Source of the DNA: Hahella sp. KA22
Lineage (GTDB): Bacteria > Pseudomonadota > Gammaproteobacteria > Pseudomonadales > Oleiphilaceae
DNA length: 64,000 bases
Direction of reading: 5' to 3'
Assembly: GCF_004135205.1 (NCBI RefSeq)
Contig: NZ_CP035490.1
Coordinates: 4,693,644-4,757,643 of the forward strand
Positions 52,416-59,890 of this stretch are shown here, piece by piece; positions within the stretch are counted from its first letter, which is position 1; the number at the start of each line of letters is the position of its first letter. Made by a program: the position numbers and the translations under genes. The notes under the pieces are model-generated. The model saw only the letters and a program-made list of their open reading frames with translations. It made no database searches and was not told the origin of the DNA.

Positions 52416-53400
52416 GATCAGGATACTTCGCCAGCGCAGTCAGACATTTATTGCGATGCTCAAGGCCTGAGCCAGGCCCGCACGCCCAGCCGGGCATACG
52501 TAATCCGTAAGGCGTCCCTTTTTGCTCCAGCTCCAAAATCTGGGCGCACAGCGTAGACAGGCGCAGCTCCGTCTCCATCCCCTGGTAGGCGTCAAAATCA
52601 ATCCAGTCCGGGTCCAGTTCCGGCTGACTGAATTCTTTGCTGTATAACTCACCCTGCTGTGCGTACTTTTTCCAGGCGATACGGGTAAGCGGCTCGCCGG
52701 GAACATAAGTGCGCAGGCCTGCGAAATCCTCTTGCCCCACCATGTATGAGTCGCCCTTTCCTTCGCCCTCAGCCAAGGAAGCGCTCCACTTGAACTGGGG
52801 TTGCGGCGCCGGCCTGGGATAGACCAGCGCCTTGGCGTTCAGGTCCTGCCAGGACCAGGCGCGAATCAGCCCCATCGGATAGGTGGACGTAATCAGCATG
52901 CGCCCCGGGGTCAGCCAGCCTCGTTTGCGACAACGATATTCAATCACCGCGCGTCGTTGTCCATGCTGATCCAAATCCAGGGTGACATAGCTGTCAGGCG
53001 TCCAACCGAGTTGCACTGCGGCCGCTCCATGTTCTGATGCCGTCACCAGAAACTCAAACCCGGCGAGTTCGTCAGCAAAGCAGGAAGCCGCGCGATGAAA
53101 CCGGATGGCCAGTCCCGACATATTGCGGTAGGCGATGAGAATATTGACCACGAAAATAGATATAAGAAAGAAGCCCACCGCCAGGATCATAGAGTTTTGG
53201 TAGTTGATCCCTGTGAGAATAATCAGCCCCCCCAGCATGACAAAACCGACGCCCCAACGCGTCGGCAACACAAAAATAGCCCGATGCGATAACGTGGCTT
53301 CCTCAACCGGCGGCAGCCGCTTTTCCACCCACTTATCAATGCGGCTCCCGAGCTGACCGCCGTTGTGCGCTCCTGATTTTTGCCTGATGCCGGTTGTCAT
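52408..53400 (-). CDS. DUF58 (von Willebrand-like) membrane protein
   Basis: 330 residues with two adjacent helices near residues 55-95 and the DUF58 block SYMVGQEDFAGLRTYVPGEPLTRIAWKKYAQQGELYSKEF, cited for position only (about 230-270). Such proteins partner a MoxR AAA+ ATPase and a TgpA-like transglutaminase. The transglutaminase follows, but no MoxR gene is in front: the upstream 268 nt hold nothing and the next gene is on the other strand. Confidence 0.85.
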   Translation of the reverse strand: MTTGIRQKSGAHNGGQLGSRIDKWVEKRLPPVEEATLSHRAIFVLPTRWGVGFVMLGGLIILTGINYQNSMILAVGFFLISIFVVNILIAYRNMSGLAIRFHRAASCFADELAGFEFLVTASEHGAAAVQLGWTPDSYVTLDLDQHGQRRAVIEYRCRKRGWLTPGRMLITSTYPMGLIRAWSWQDLNAKALVYPRPAPQPQFKWSASLAEGEGKGDSYMVGQEDFAGLRTYVPGEPLTRIAWKKYAQQGELYSKEFSQPELDPDWIDFDAYQGMETELRLSTLCAQILELEQKGTPYGLRMPGWACGPGSGLEHRNKCLTALAKYPDHV

Positions 53401-53668
53401 AAAACTACTACTTAACTTCTGTCCTTGTCTTTTGCAGGCCAGAGAAATACAGGCTTACAAAAATTAATCAAAATTCGCGCGATACAGTGGCTTTTGCGAA
53501 TCAATCGGTTGAAAATGTAAGTATACGCAGTAAAACTGGATTCCACCTAAACGCTTGTGGCCGTACGCAATTATTTTTTATCCACGCATGTTGTTCAGCG
53601 GCGGGCGCAAGGGAATCGGTTGTTGGAAAATTTACGTTTAACACGAAATTGTAAAACACGGCGCTGCT

Positions 53669-54289
53669 ATGAACTACTCAAGGATTTTGCTCGGATTGGC
53701 CGCCACCGGCCTCGTTCTGACCGCCCGCGCGGAAGTCAAATCAATGACCAGCGGCGAGTTGACCGACACCTACATTAAAGATTCCACCATCATCGTTACC
53801 CCTGCTCCCAAAAAGCCAGAGAAAAAGCGTGTCGTCACCTACACCATTGGACCCGGTGAGCCTGTGAAAACGGAAGCTGAAGAACAGTCAGAACTGAACA
53901 CTGCGTTGACGGTGGATCAGCAACAGTTTAAAGACTCTTCAGAAGCAGCCGCCCAAGTAATCAGAGAGCTTGCGTTTATTCCCTATACGCAACCGGAGCT
54001 GGCGGCGCTGAGCGAACGTCCGCTGCCTCACCCGGACCTGGTGATTCCAGACGGGGCCTTCACATTCCAGCAGGTTCTATCGCCGTTGAATCCTGATATG
54101 GCGCAACTGCCCTACGGCGACCAGTTGAACCTGCAATCCAACGGCCAGCAGTTAACCATCACGATTGGAAACAATTTACCCGGTGTCGACAACATCATCA
54201 TCCCTGAACGAATCCAGGGCGGCATGATTGATTTAGTTCCCCGGGACAGTGGCGGATTTGATCTGACGCTGACGATGCCTCAGCAATAA
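53669..54289 (+). CDS. Secreted protein of the FilA/DUF6160-like group (first of three)
   Basis: 206 residues with a signal peptide (MNYSRILLGLAATGLVLTARA) cleaved before AEVKSMTSGELTDTYIKDST. The start of the mature part resembles those of the two genes that follow: a shared AE(L/V)K, then a hydrophobic-plus-acidic turn and L(T/S/A)(D/E). The middle is rich in Pro, Gln and charged residues, without recognisable domains. The end GGMIDLVPRDSGGFDLTLTMPQQ is amphipathic beta-like. Function unknown. The grouping rests on the N-terminal motif only. The start lacks a Shine-Dalgarno. Confidence 0.65.
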   Translation: MNYSRILLGLAATGLVLTARAEVKSMTSGELTDTYIKDSTIIVTPAPKKPEKKRVVTYTIGPGEPVKTEAEEQSELNTALTVDQQQFKDSSEAAAQVIRELAFIPYTQPELAALSERPLPHPDLVIPDGAFTFQQVLSPLNPDMAQLPYGDQLNLQSNGQQLTITIGNNLPGVDNIIIPERIQGGMIDLVPRDSGGFDLTLTMPQQ

Positions 54290-54298
54290 GAAGCACAG

Positions 54299-54326
54299 AA
54301 AGCTTACTAATCCAGAGAGCTTTTTT
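54299..54326 (+). terminator. Possible Rho-independent terminator
   Basis: AAAGCT/AGCTTT stem of 6 bp with a 13-nt loop and a run of six Ts, 10 nt after the stop of the secreted-protein gene. The stem is weak. Confidence 0.45.
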
Positions 54327-54443
54327 GTTCGCGGAGTTATAAGAAACACAAGCCGGACGGCGGATATTATTCGCCTCCGCTGATTATCAAAGCAGGCGCG
54401 CCAGACACAGGCTTCCATCCCGGCCTAACGCAATCAGATATTT

Positions 54444-55007
54444 TCAGAACATCTTTATCGGCGTCAGCTTATACGCATCTGCGCCGACATTAATAATATC
54501 CGTATTGATCGGGGCGTTGAGAATCACCAGCCCCTGCTTGGTAAGAAAAACCTGATCATCAATGTTCACAGAGGTATCGCTCTGCTGGATATCCAGGGGC
54601 ACAAATCCAGTGCCGAACCCTACATTGGGCTGAAAGCTGAATATCGCTGCGCCACGGTCTTCGACACCGTCTCCATTGGTGTCGATCTGGCCATAACGCA
54701 AAGGTAAAACGGCCGTAAACAGATCAACGAGCGTCCCCGTGCGCGGAGTTCCGAAGGTCATCCCCTGCAGGGAGACATTGTCATCGTGAACCGCCCCATC
54801 GCTGGATGTCTGACCCGGATAAATAACTTCCCGCACTCCGTCGGGATTGGTGTAGGCGATCGCCTCATAGGTGACTTGACCGTTTATTTCGATAACGGGA
54901 GCCGCCTGCCCCACAACTTCGCTGAGCTGCTGATCGTTAATCGGTTTTAATTCGGCCATTACCGCCGTGGAGAACATCGCTGCGCAAACAAACACAGTCT
55001 TTTTCAT
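54444..55007 (-). CDS. Secreted protein of the FilA/DUF6160-like group (second of three)
   Basis: 187 residues from ATG 55007, with GGAGG 5 nt upstream. A signal peptide (MKKTVFVCAAMFSTAVM) precedes AELKPINDQQLSEVVGQAAP. A DTNGDGVEDRGAAIF segment looks like a calcium-binding EF-hand-type loop. The rest is predicted beta-rich. Relatives of this N-terminal pattern include the Acinetobacter FilA pilus-system protein, recalled from memory and not checked. It is transcribed toward the first member of the trio. Confidence 0.75.
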   Translation of the reverse strand: MKKTVFVCAAMFSTAVMAELKPINDQQLSEVVGQAAPVIEINGQVTYEAIAYTNPDGVREVIYPGQTSSDGAVHDDNVSLQGMTFGTPRTGTLVDLFTAVLPLRYGQIDTNGDGVEDRGAAIFSFQPNVGFGTGFVPLDIQQSDTSVNIDDQVFLTKQGLVILNAPINTDIINVGADAYKLTPIKMF

Positions 55008-55180
55008 ACTCCCCTCCACACTCCTTACATCTCTAGAGCTTTTGTTACTGCTGGCGCTGAAGGGCCTTTCGCTCAGCGCGAGGCAGACGCGACGCTCACT
55101 GAAGCGATTGCGTGTATCGTCTGTCTGAGAAAGGATGATTTTTACTGCAGAACAAGTAGATGCTTAAGAGATATTTACAA

Positions 55181-55208
55181 GAAAAGGCATCAGGAACGAT
55201 GCCTTTTC
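55181..55208. terminator. Bidirectional Rho-independent terminator
   Basis: 11-bp perfect stem (55181-55191 with 55198-55208, core AAAAGGCATC/GATGCCTTTT) and a 6-nt loop, 36 nt past the stop of the third FilA-like gene. Confidence 0.88.
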
Positions 55209-55244
55209 CATCATCAATCGGCTGACCGTCAGGTCCGCCCGGTA

Positions 55245-55799
55245 TTAGTTACCGTGAACAACCAGCTCAAGGCCGTCCAGGTTCATACCGATGATTTCAA
55301 CAGCGCCCATGCTGTTAACTTGACCCAGACCAGTCTGGTTCAGGTAAACGCCCATGTCGCCTACGCGCATGTTGATGTCGGAGTTGGCGAAGGTGATGCC
55401 GATACCGCCCAGGTTGGTGGTGCCCAGAGTGGCTGCGTCAGCCAGGGCGTCGATAGTAACGTCAACGCTACCGTTGATAGAGATGTCTTTCGCGATGAAG
55501 CCGCCCAGTGCGCCAGTAGAAGCGCCCAGAGTAGCGTTAGAAGCGGAATCCCATGCTTCTACGTCAACTTCCCATTTGAACGCGTCGATGTGGATGCCAG
55601 CGTCAGTATCCCAGTCGCTGTCAGCGATTACAGCGATGTCTGAGTATGTCAAAGAACCGAAGCCGGCTTCGATGACCAATCCGCTTTGACCGGAAACGTC
55701 CGCCAGAACAGCGTCGTCAACTGCTTTCAGTTCAGCTTGCGCAGCCAGAGGAGCCGCAGCGATAGCAGATACCAAAACTAATTTTTTCAGGCCTTTCAT
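55245..55799 (-). CDS. Secreted protein of the FilA/DUF6160-like group (third of three)
   Basis: 184 residues. A signal peptide (LKKLVLVSAIAAAPLAAQA) precedes AELKAVDDAVLADVSGQSGLVIEAG, the form nearest to the published FilA-type motif (L-D-x-x-GQ-x-G). The remainder alternates Asp/Gly/Ala-rich strands such as GIHIDAFKWEVDVEA and GGIGITFANSDINMRVG, as in beta-solenoid or pilus-like proteins. AGGAG lies before the ATG. It has its own strong terminator, a separate unit. Abundant Ala/Gly/Asp codon use suggests a highly expressed structural protein. Confidence 0.8.
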   Translation of the reverse strand: MKGLKKLVLVSAIAAAPLAAQAELKAVDDAVLADVSGQSGLVIEAGFGSLTYSDIAVIADSDWDTDAGIHIDAFKWEVDVEAWDSASNATLGASTGALGGFIAKDISINGSVDVTIDALADAATLGTTNLGGIGITFANSDINMRVGDMGVYLNQTGLGQVNSMGAVEIIGMNLDGLELVVHGN

Positions 55800-56494
55800 T
55801 AAAATTCTCCTAATGTTTATTTTTTTAATTTCAGGAAACTCTCGTGAGCTTCAGATTACCGCTCAATAATCAAACAAATTGTCTGACAACCGACCGAATA
55901 ATTCTGAGCGATTGTTAATTTAGTTTACGCTTCATTGGTTTTCTGTGATTACTCTCACAGTTTCCATATTGTTAATATGCGTCTAGAATTCCATTTAAAA
56001 ACAAACAATTAGCGACTAAGTACAACCGCCTGAGCATCGTGAAACGTTTCATTTTTGTTTGCTTTGTGTTTCACAATCACGAGGCCAGTGTAGGGTTGTG
56101 TTACCGGCGAATCCGTGAATAAAATCACAGAAACCAGGCCGTTTGTTAAGAAGTGTTAACGGGTAGACACTATTTGGCCATCTGGCCTATATACGGTTCG
56201 ACGAGACCCTTCAAAAAGCGCGTCACACTAGATAACCCCTTATTAAAAACCTCCGCATTGGCGTCAGCCAAACGGCGAATTGCGAGCGGCCTGAAGCTCC
56301 AAACGCCGCCGTCGGCGACTTAAAAACGTGAGCAACTTCAAATATGCGCTCGCTAACACTACAATTCCGCAGTCTTTTGAGACCACTCAAACCAATAGAC
56401 GTAAGACAATAAGAAGTCCGGCCGCGAAACACCGCCATCCAAGCGCCTGAAAAATGGAAGCTGGAGGGTTAAAATGTCGGATTAATAAGCCAAT
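55800..56494. promoter_or_regulatory. Long regulatory region between the FilA-like gene and pabB, with a Cra-like palindrome
   Basis: About 700 nt without a supported gene. The first part is AT-rich (55800-56000) and should carry the promoter of the FilA-like gene. A perfect palindrome, TGAAACGTTTCA, lies at 56040-56051 (see separate entry), with a further GTTTCAC half site about 20 nt on. The right part (56220-56480) is GC-mixed with only an unconvincing minus-strand frame at 56223-56438 that lacks a ribosome-binding site. Confidence 0.5.
56040..56051. promoter_or_regulatory. Cra/LacI-family-type operator palindrome
   Basis: TGAAACGTTTCA is a perfect 12-bp palindrome identical to the strong form of the Cra (FruR) operator of LacI-type regulators. 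It lies about 240 nt upstream of the FilA-like gene and about 500 nt upstream of pabB. Confidence 0.6.
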
Positions 56495-56527
56495 GGCGCT
56501 TAGCGGGCGCCGAAAGAGGCGCTTTTT
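56495..56527 (+). promoter_or_regulatory. Attenuator-like leader in front of pabB
   Basis: Three repeats are able to pair two ways: GGCGC (56495-56499), GCGCC (56507-56511), GGCGC (56518-56522). Second with third makes a terminator-like hairpin with loop GAAAGA, followed by five Ts (56523-56527). First with second would prevent it. The pabB start is 21 nt further. Confidence 0.45.
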
Positions 56528-56547
56528 AACCAGGCCAATATTTGTTG

Positions 56548-57879
56548 ATGTCAGTTTTCACCATTCCCTACGCAGACTATAACGCCGTCATTCACTTGTT
56601 ATCTTCCCGTCCCGGCTTCTGCTGGCTGGACAGTCGGACTCAAGAGGGGCGCGCCTTTGAAATTATCGCCTGTGATCCGGAGTGGATAGCTCGCAGCCAG
56701 GGAAGCACCCACTTTCTCTCCCGTCCTGGTGAGACAGAGACGCCAGTCTCCTACGCCGACTTGCTGGCGCTTACTCAACAGCCCCGCGCAGCCCATCCAA
56801 CCCCCTGCTTCAAAGGCGGCCTGATCGGATTCATCAGTTACGAGTTTGGACGCAACCAATTGCTTGGCGACCGCAACTGGCGCCGAGACTCCGCCTTTCC
56901 AGCCGCCTGCATAGGCGCTTATGACAATTACCTGATCGTAGAACACGACAAACAGACGATCACCGGCTTCGGGACGTTCGCTTTCCAAAGCCTGCTGCAG
57001 CAAAGCGCCCCCGCCACAGAAGCTTTCAGCGTCACTCGGGCGATTGCTCCAGACTGGAGCTACGAGCAGTACTCAACTGAGTTCGACAGGATCAAGGAGT
57101 ACATTCTCGCTGGAGACTGCTATCAAATTAACCTGACGCAACGCTTTTCAGGCGCTTATGCAGGCGATCCGCTGGAAGCCTATATAAATGTCAGGCAGGC
57201 GGCCAAGGCCCCCTATTCCGCCTTTTTCCGCAGTGGTCATGGCGACTTGCTTTGTTTTTCGCCGGAGAAGTTTCTGACGGTGAGCGGTCGTGATGTCGTC
57301 ACCAAGCCTATTAAAGGCACCCGCCCACGCGGCGCCAGCGCCGCCGACGACTTTCGCCACATTGAGGATCTTACTTCCAGTCCCAAAGATCGAGCGGAAA
57401 ACGTGATGATTGTGGACCTGCTGCGCAATGATCTCGGCAAGATTTCCAATATCGGCAGCGTCAAAGTAGAGAAGCTCTGCGCTCTGGAGACCTATAGTAA
57501 CGTTCATCACCTGGTCAGCACGGTGACCTCCACCTTGCGCGACGAAGTCTCGCCTTTCGCCGCCCTGATCTCCTGTTCGCCAGGCGGGTCGATTACAGGC
57601 GCTCCCAAGAAGCGGGCGATGGAAATTATTGATGAGCTGGAGGGCCACGCCCGCAGCGCTTACTGCGGCAGCGTATTTTATCTGTCCAATGATGGCCGTA
57701 TGGACAGCAATATCGCCATCCGCACCATGACCTGCAGACAGGGCGACATGCATGTATGGGGCGGAGGCGGCATCGTCGCAGACTCCGACTGTCTTGCGGA
57801 ATACAATGAGTCCGTTGTAAAAATCAGACACATCGTCGAAGCCCTCGGCGGAGAGTTACCTGGCAAACGCGAAGATTAG
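56548..57879 (+). CDS. pabB: Aminodeoxychorismate synthase component I PabB
   Basis: 443 residues from ATG 56548 (two TTG codons lie in frame just before it). Chorismate-utilising enzyme making 4-amino-4-deoxychorismate for folate synthesis. The signature PIKGTRPRG has the lysine that marks PabB; anthranilate synthase TrpE has alanine (PIAGT). Other blocks are [20 protein letters not shown] and [16 protein letters not shown]. It has no visible amidotransferase partner nearby, so PabA/TrpG is encoded elsewhere. The Shine-Dalgarno is weak. The stop overlaps that of thrH by 4 nt on the other strand. Confidence 0.93.
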   Translation: MSVFTIPYADYNAVIHLLSSRPGFCWLDSRTQEGRAFEIIACDPEWIARSQGSTHFLSRPGETETPVSYADLLALTQQPRAAHPTPCFKGGLIGFISYEFGRNQLLGDRNWRRDSAFPAACIGAYDNYLIVEHDKQTITGFGTFAFQSLLQQSAPATEAFSVTRAIAPDWSYEQYSTEFDRIKEYILAGDCYQINLTQRFSGAYAGDPLEAYINVRQAAKAPYSAFFRSGHGDLLCFSPEKFLTVSGRDVVTKPIKGTRPRGASAADDFRHIEDLTSSPKDRAENVMIVDLLRNDLGKISNIGSVKVEKLCALETYSNVHHLVSTVTSTLRDEVSPFAALISCSPGGSITGAPKKRAMEIIDELEGHARSAYCGSVFYLSNDGRMDSNIAIRTMTCRQGDMHVWGGGGIVADSDCLAEYNESVVKIRHIVEALGGELPGKRED

Positions 57880-58490
57880 TCCGTCACCAGGCGACTGGCT
57901 TTGATAAATTCCGCTCGCAGCTCATCGTAGGTACGCACCGCGGGAAACTGCGGAAATTCAGCTATAACATTGTCAGGCGCCTTAAACAGAATACCGGCGT
58001 CCGCTTCCGCCAGCATCGTAGTGTCGTTGTAGGAGTCCCCGGCAGCAATGACACGGTAATTCAGGCCATGAAACGCCTGCACCGACATTCGTTTGGGGTC
58101 TTTCTGGCGCAGCACGTAATTCGTCACCCTACCACTCTCGTCAACTTCCAGGCGATGGCACAGTAATGTCGGCCACCCCAGCTTCTCCATTAACGGCATC
58201 GCGAACTCGTAAAAGGTGTCGGACAAAATCACCACCTGAAATCGATGGCGCAGCCAGGCGACAAACTCCTGGGCTCCTGGAAGCGGCTCCAATGCAGCAA
58301 TAACGGCCTGAATATCCGGCAATCCATAACCATGCTCATTAAGAGTTTTTAACCGCTGCTTCATCAGCACATCGTAGTCCGGGATATCCCGGGTTGTCGC
58401 ACGTAAAGCATCTATCCCGGTTTTTTCCGCGAAAGCGATCCATATCTCGGGTATCAACACCCCTTCCAAATCCAGACACGCTAGTTCCAC
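57876..58490 (-). CDS. thrH: Phosphoserine phosphatase/homoserine phosphotransferase ThrH
   Basis: 204-residue HAD-family enzyme. The first HAD motif is modified to CLDLEG (Asp7, Glu9), as in ThrH and unlike the DxD of Ser[10 protein letters not shown] and [14 protein letters not shown] are motifs II and IV. It can remove phosphate from phosphoserine or transfer it to homoserine, linking serine and threonine synthesis. The start is GTG 58490 with AGGAG 6 nt upstream. It is convergent with pabB with a 4-nt overlap. Confidence 0.93.
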   Translation of the reverse strand: MELACLDLEGVLIPEIWIAFAEKTGIDALRATTRDIPDYDVLMKQRLKTLNEHGYGLPDIQAVIAALEPLPGAQEFVAWLRHRFQVVILSDTFYEFAMPLMEKLGWPTLLCHRLEVDESGRVTNYVLRQKDPKRMSVQAFHGLNYRVIAAGDSYNDTTMLAEADAGILFKAPDNVIAEFPQFPAVRTYDELRAEFIKASRLVTD

Positions 58491-58742
58491 GACTCACTCC
58501 TGTCATCTCTATTCACTTGAAAGTTACAGAAACAAACGTCAACGCCGCTCGTCTCAGGCGTGACACAGCGCCCCACAGCAGCCCAGGCCAGTCCTGCTTT
58601 TCCCCAAAAGCGCCTTAATCATAAGGGTTTAGCAGGGGGTTGCATATTCGATGAATAAAGCTAAAATCGGTTAAAGATGTAAACAAGATTTCACATAAGT
58701 TTACGAAAAAAATAACAAGATCAAACTATAGAGGAGAGTCCG

Positions 58743-58835
58743 ATGTACATCAGCGCAAAAAAGCTGGCGGGTCTGGTTGCGTTTAATGCGTTAGGGTTAA
58801 CTCTGACGTTAGTTTTGGCGAATCAAATACTTTAA
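58743..58835 (+). CDS. Small membrane protein of 30 residues
   Basis: A short frame of 30 codons. A near-perfect ribosome-binding site (GAGGAGAG) stands 4-6 nt before the ATG. The peptide starts MYISAKKLAG, then has one hydrophobic helix (LVAFNALGLTLTLVLANQIL) with a positive N-terminus, so it should sit in the inner membrane with its N-terminus inside. An AT-rich promoter-like stretch lies just upstream. It ends without overlap with any other gene. No relative is known to me. Its size explains why standard gene finders would miss it. Confidence 0.65.
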   Translation: MYISAKKLAGLVAFNALGLTLTLVLANQIL

Positions 58836-58861
58836 TCACCTCTTACTTGAATAATTAGCCA

Positions 58862-58901
58862 CGTCCCGGTTTGCTGTCCGGGACGGCTGCTTGACGTCCC
58901 G
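58862..58901 (+). promoter_or_regulatory. Switching hairpins behind the small ORF
   Basis: CGTCCCGG (58862-58869), CCGGGACG (58878-58885) and CGTCCCG (58895-58901). The middle segment can pair perfectly with either the left or the right one. No T-tract follows. Confidence 0.5.
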
Positions 58902-58937
58902 AATCTATTGAGGACGCCCCCTCTCCTACTACTTATC

Positions 58938-59420
58938 TCATTCTAGCCACTCCGCACTCAACTGAATTGCTTCGCCAGCGGGTATATCTTTAATCTGGCT
59001 GTGGATCTGACCTGTTATAGAAAAGTGAACCTCTATATCCATCAGTTCAAAGTTTTCCGCCGCATAGTCGCCGCCCAAGACGGGCAGTTTCTTGAAGCTG
59101 TACAACATCCCAGGTTTTAACACAAAGCCTTCTTCCTTGAGCTGCGCGACAGTAGCCGCCAAAAAGCACTCATTAACCAGGTTCGTATCTCGCAATTTGT
59201 TACGAAAGTCCTCGTAGGAGTCCGCAACTTTCTCATAGCTCCCATCGCCTGTGGATAACAAGAATATCTCGCCGTTTCGTTCCTGGAGGTAGGCGTCGCC
59301 CGTGGAAGAAAGCAAAATAGGCTGCGCTGCATCCCCCACTAACCAACGCCAATCACTTATGAGGCCGTCCTTATCAAGACGCTCAATATTTACCGTCAGA
59401 TCATTCCAGGTTATCGACAT
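58938..59420 (-). CDS. DUF1851 (T6SS immunity protein Tdi1-like) protein
   Basis: 160 residues. The C-terminal two thirds match the DUF1851/Tdi1 family: DAYLQERNGEIFLLSTGDGS, then FKKLPVLGGDYAAENFELMD and FSITGQIHSQIKDIPAG. Tdi1 neutralises the T6SS effector Tde1 in Agrobacterium. No effector, VgrG or T6SS gene is nearby, and the gene is alone on its strand, so it could be an orphan immunity gene or have another job. AGAAG lies before the ATG. No signal peptide. Confidence 0.8.
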   Translation of the reverse strand: MSITWNDLTVNIERLDKDGLISDWRWLVGDAAQPILLSSTGDAYLQERNGEIFLLSTGDGSYEKVADSYEDFRNKLRDTNLVNECFLAATVAQLKEEGFVLKPGMLYSFKKLPVLGGDYAAENFELMDIEVHFSITGQIHSQIKDIPAGEAIQLSAEWLE

Positions 59421-59510
59421 ATGACTTCTTTCTATTATTGTGGGTTTGGTTACAAGTCTTTACAGTTAAACATGCAGACACACCTAATCCAAATGGACTA
59501 TACTAAGCTT

Positions 59511-59579
59511 ACGGTGGTGATAAACCCTTGCAGAAGCAGCCACCGACCGAATTAGGAGGCCTTGAACGCCTCCTTTTTT
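59511..59579 (+). ncRNA. Candidate small RNA A
   Basis: A -10 box TATACT (59499-59504) with a weak -35 CAGACA 18 nt ahead would start RNA near 59511. The transcript would open with hairpin CGGTGG/CCACCG (59512-59517 and 59540-59545), inside it CTT/AAG around a GCAG loop, and end in a strong terminator AGGAGGC/GCCTCCT (59554-59560, 59568-59574) with six Ts. No open frame. About 69 nt. Confidence 0.6.
59554..59579 (+). terminator. Rho-independent terminator of candidate sRNA A
   Basis: 7-bp stem AGGAGGC/GCCTCCT, 7-nt loop, T-run 59574-59579. No plus-strand gene ends within 700 nt upstream. Confidence 0.85.
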
Positions 59580-59724
59580 CTTTTTAGCGTTTTATCCCCC
59601 CCTCATCGTCTTATCAAGCCTGAGTCATTAGAAGTGTTGGCGCGCAGTCACATCTCATCACATCCAGGCATAAAGTTGACTGTTTTCATGAGGCATTATT
59701 TTTTTCTTGGTCTACACTTTTTCT

Positions 59725-59795
59725 CGTAGTGACACAGACCTGTTGTGTCAACAGCTTAGAATCAATCTTGGGAGGCCTCTTGGCCTCCTTTTTTT
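59725..59795 (+). ncRNA. Candidate small RNA B
   Basis: A second unit about 215 nt from the first. A possible -10 TACACT (59713-59718) precedes hairpin TGACACA/TGTGTCA (59730-59736, 59744-59750; loop GACCTGT), a 20-nt linker and a terminator GGAGGCC/GGCCTCC (59771-59777, 59782-59788) with seven Ts. The terminator stem resembles that of candidate A. The -35 box is unclear, and TTGACT at 59676 is an alternative promoter element. The start is uncertain. Confidence 0.55.
59771..59795 (+). terminator. Rho-independent terminator of candidate sRNA B
   Basis: 7-bp stem GGAGGCC/GGCCTCC with loop TCTT and a run of seven Ts. Confidence 0.88.
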
Positions 59796-59890
59796 GTTTT
59801 CGTTCTTTAGATATAAGTCTTTATTATTTTTAGCACTATCAACAATTTGTTAGCCTACAGGCGTCTAATTTCTCTGCTACAAGGCGCTAG

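Larger units (their letters stand above)
59421..59890. other. Intergenic region holding two candidate small RNA genes
   Basis: 470 nt between the DUF1851 gene (leaving to the left) and cysH. It contains two plus-strand hairpin-plus-terminator units described separately (59511-59579 and 59725-59795). The remainder is AT-rich. Confidence 0.5.

Noticed and set aside
56223-56438. Minus-strand frame of 71 codons between the FilA-like gene and pabB
   Set aside because: No ribosome-binding site, no domain, and composition typical of chance frames.
56474-56485. Three-codon leader peptide (MSD) behind GGAGGG ahead of pabB
   Set aside because: Too short to judge. No codon bias that could sense an amino acid. 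Kept only as a side note to the attenuator-like hairpins.
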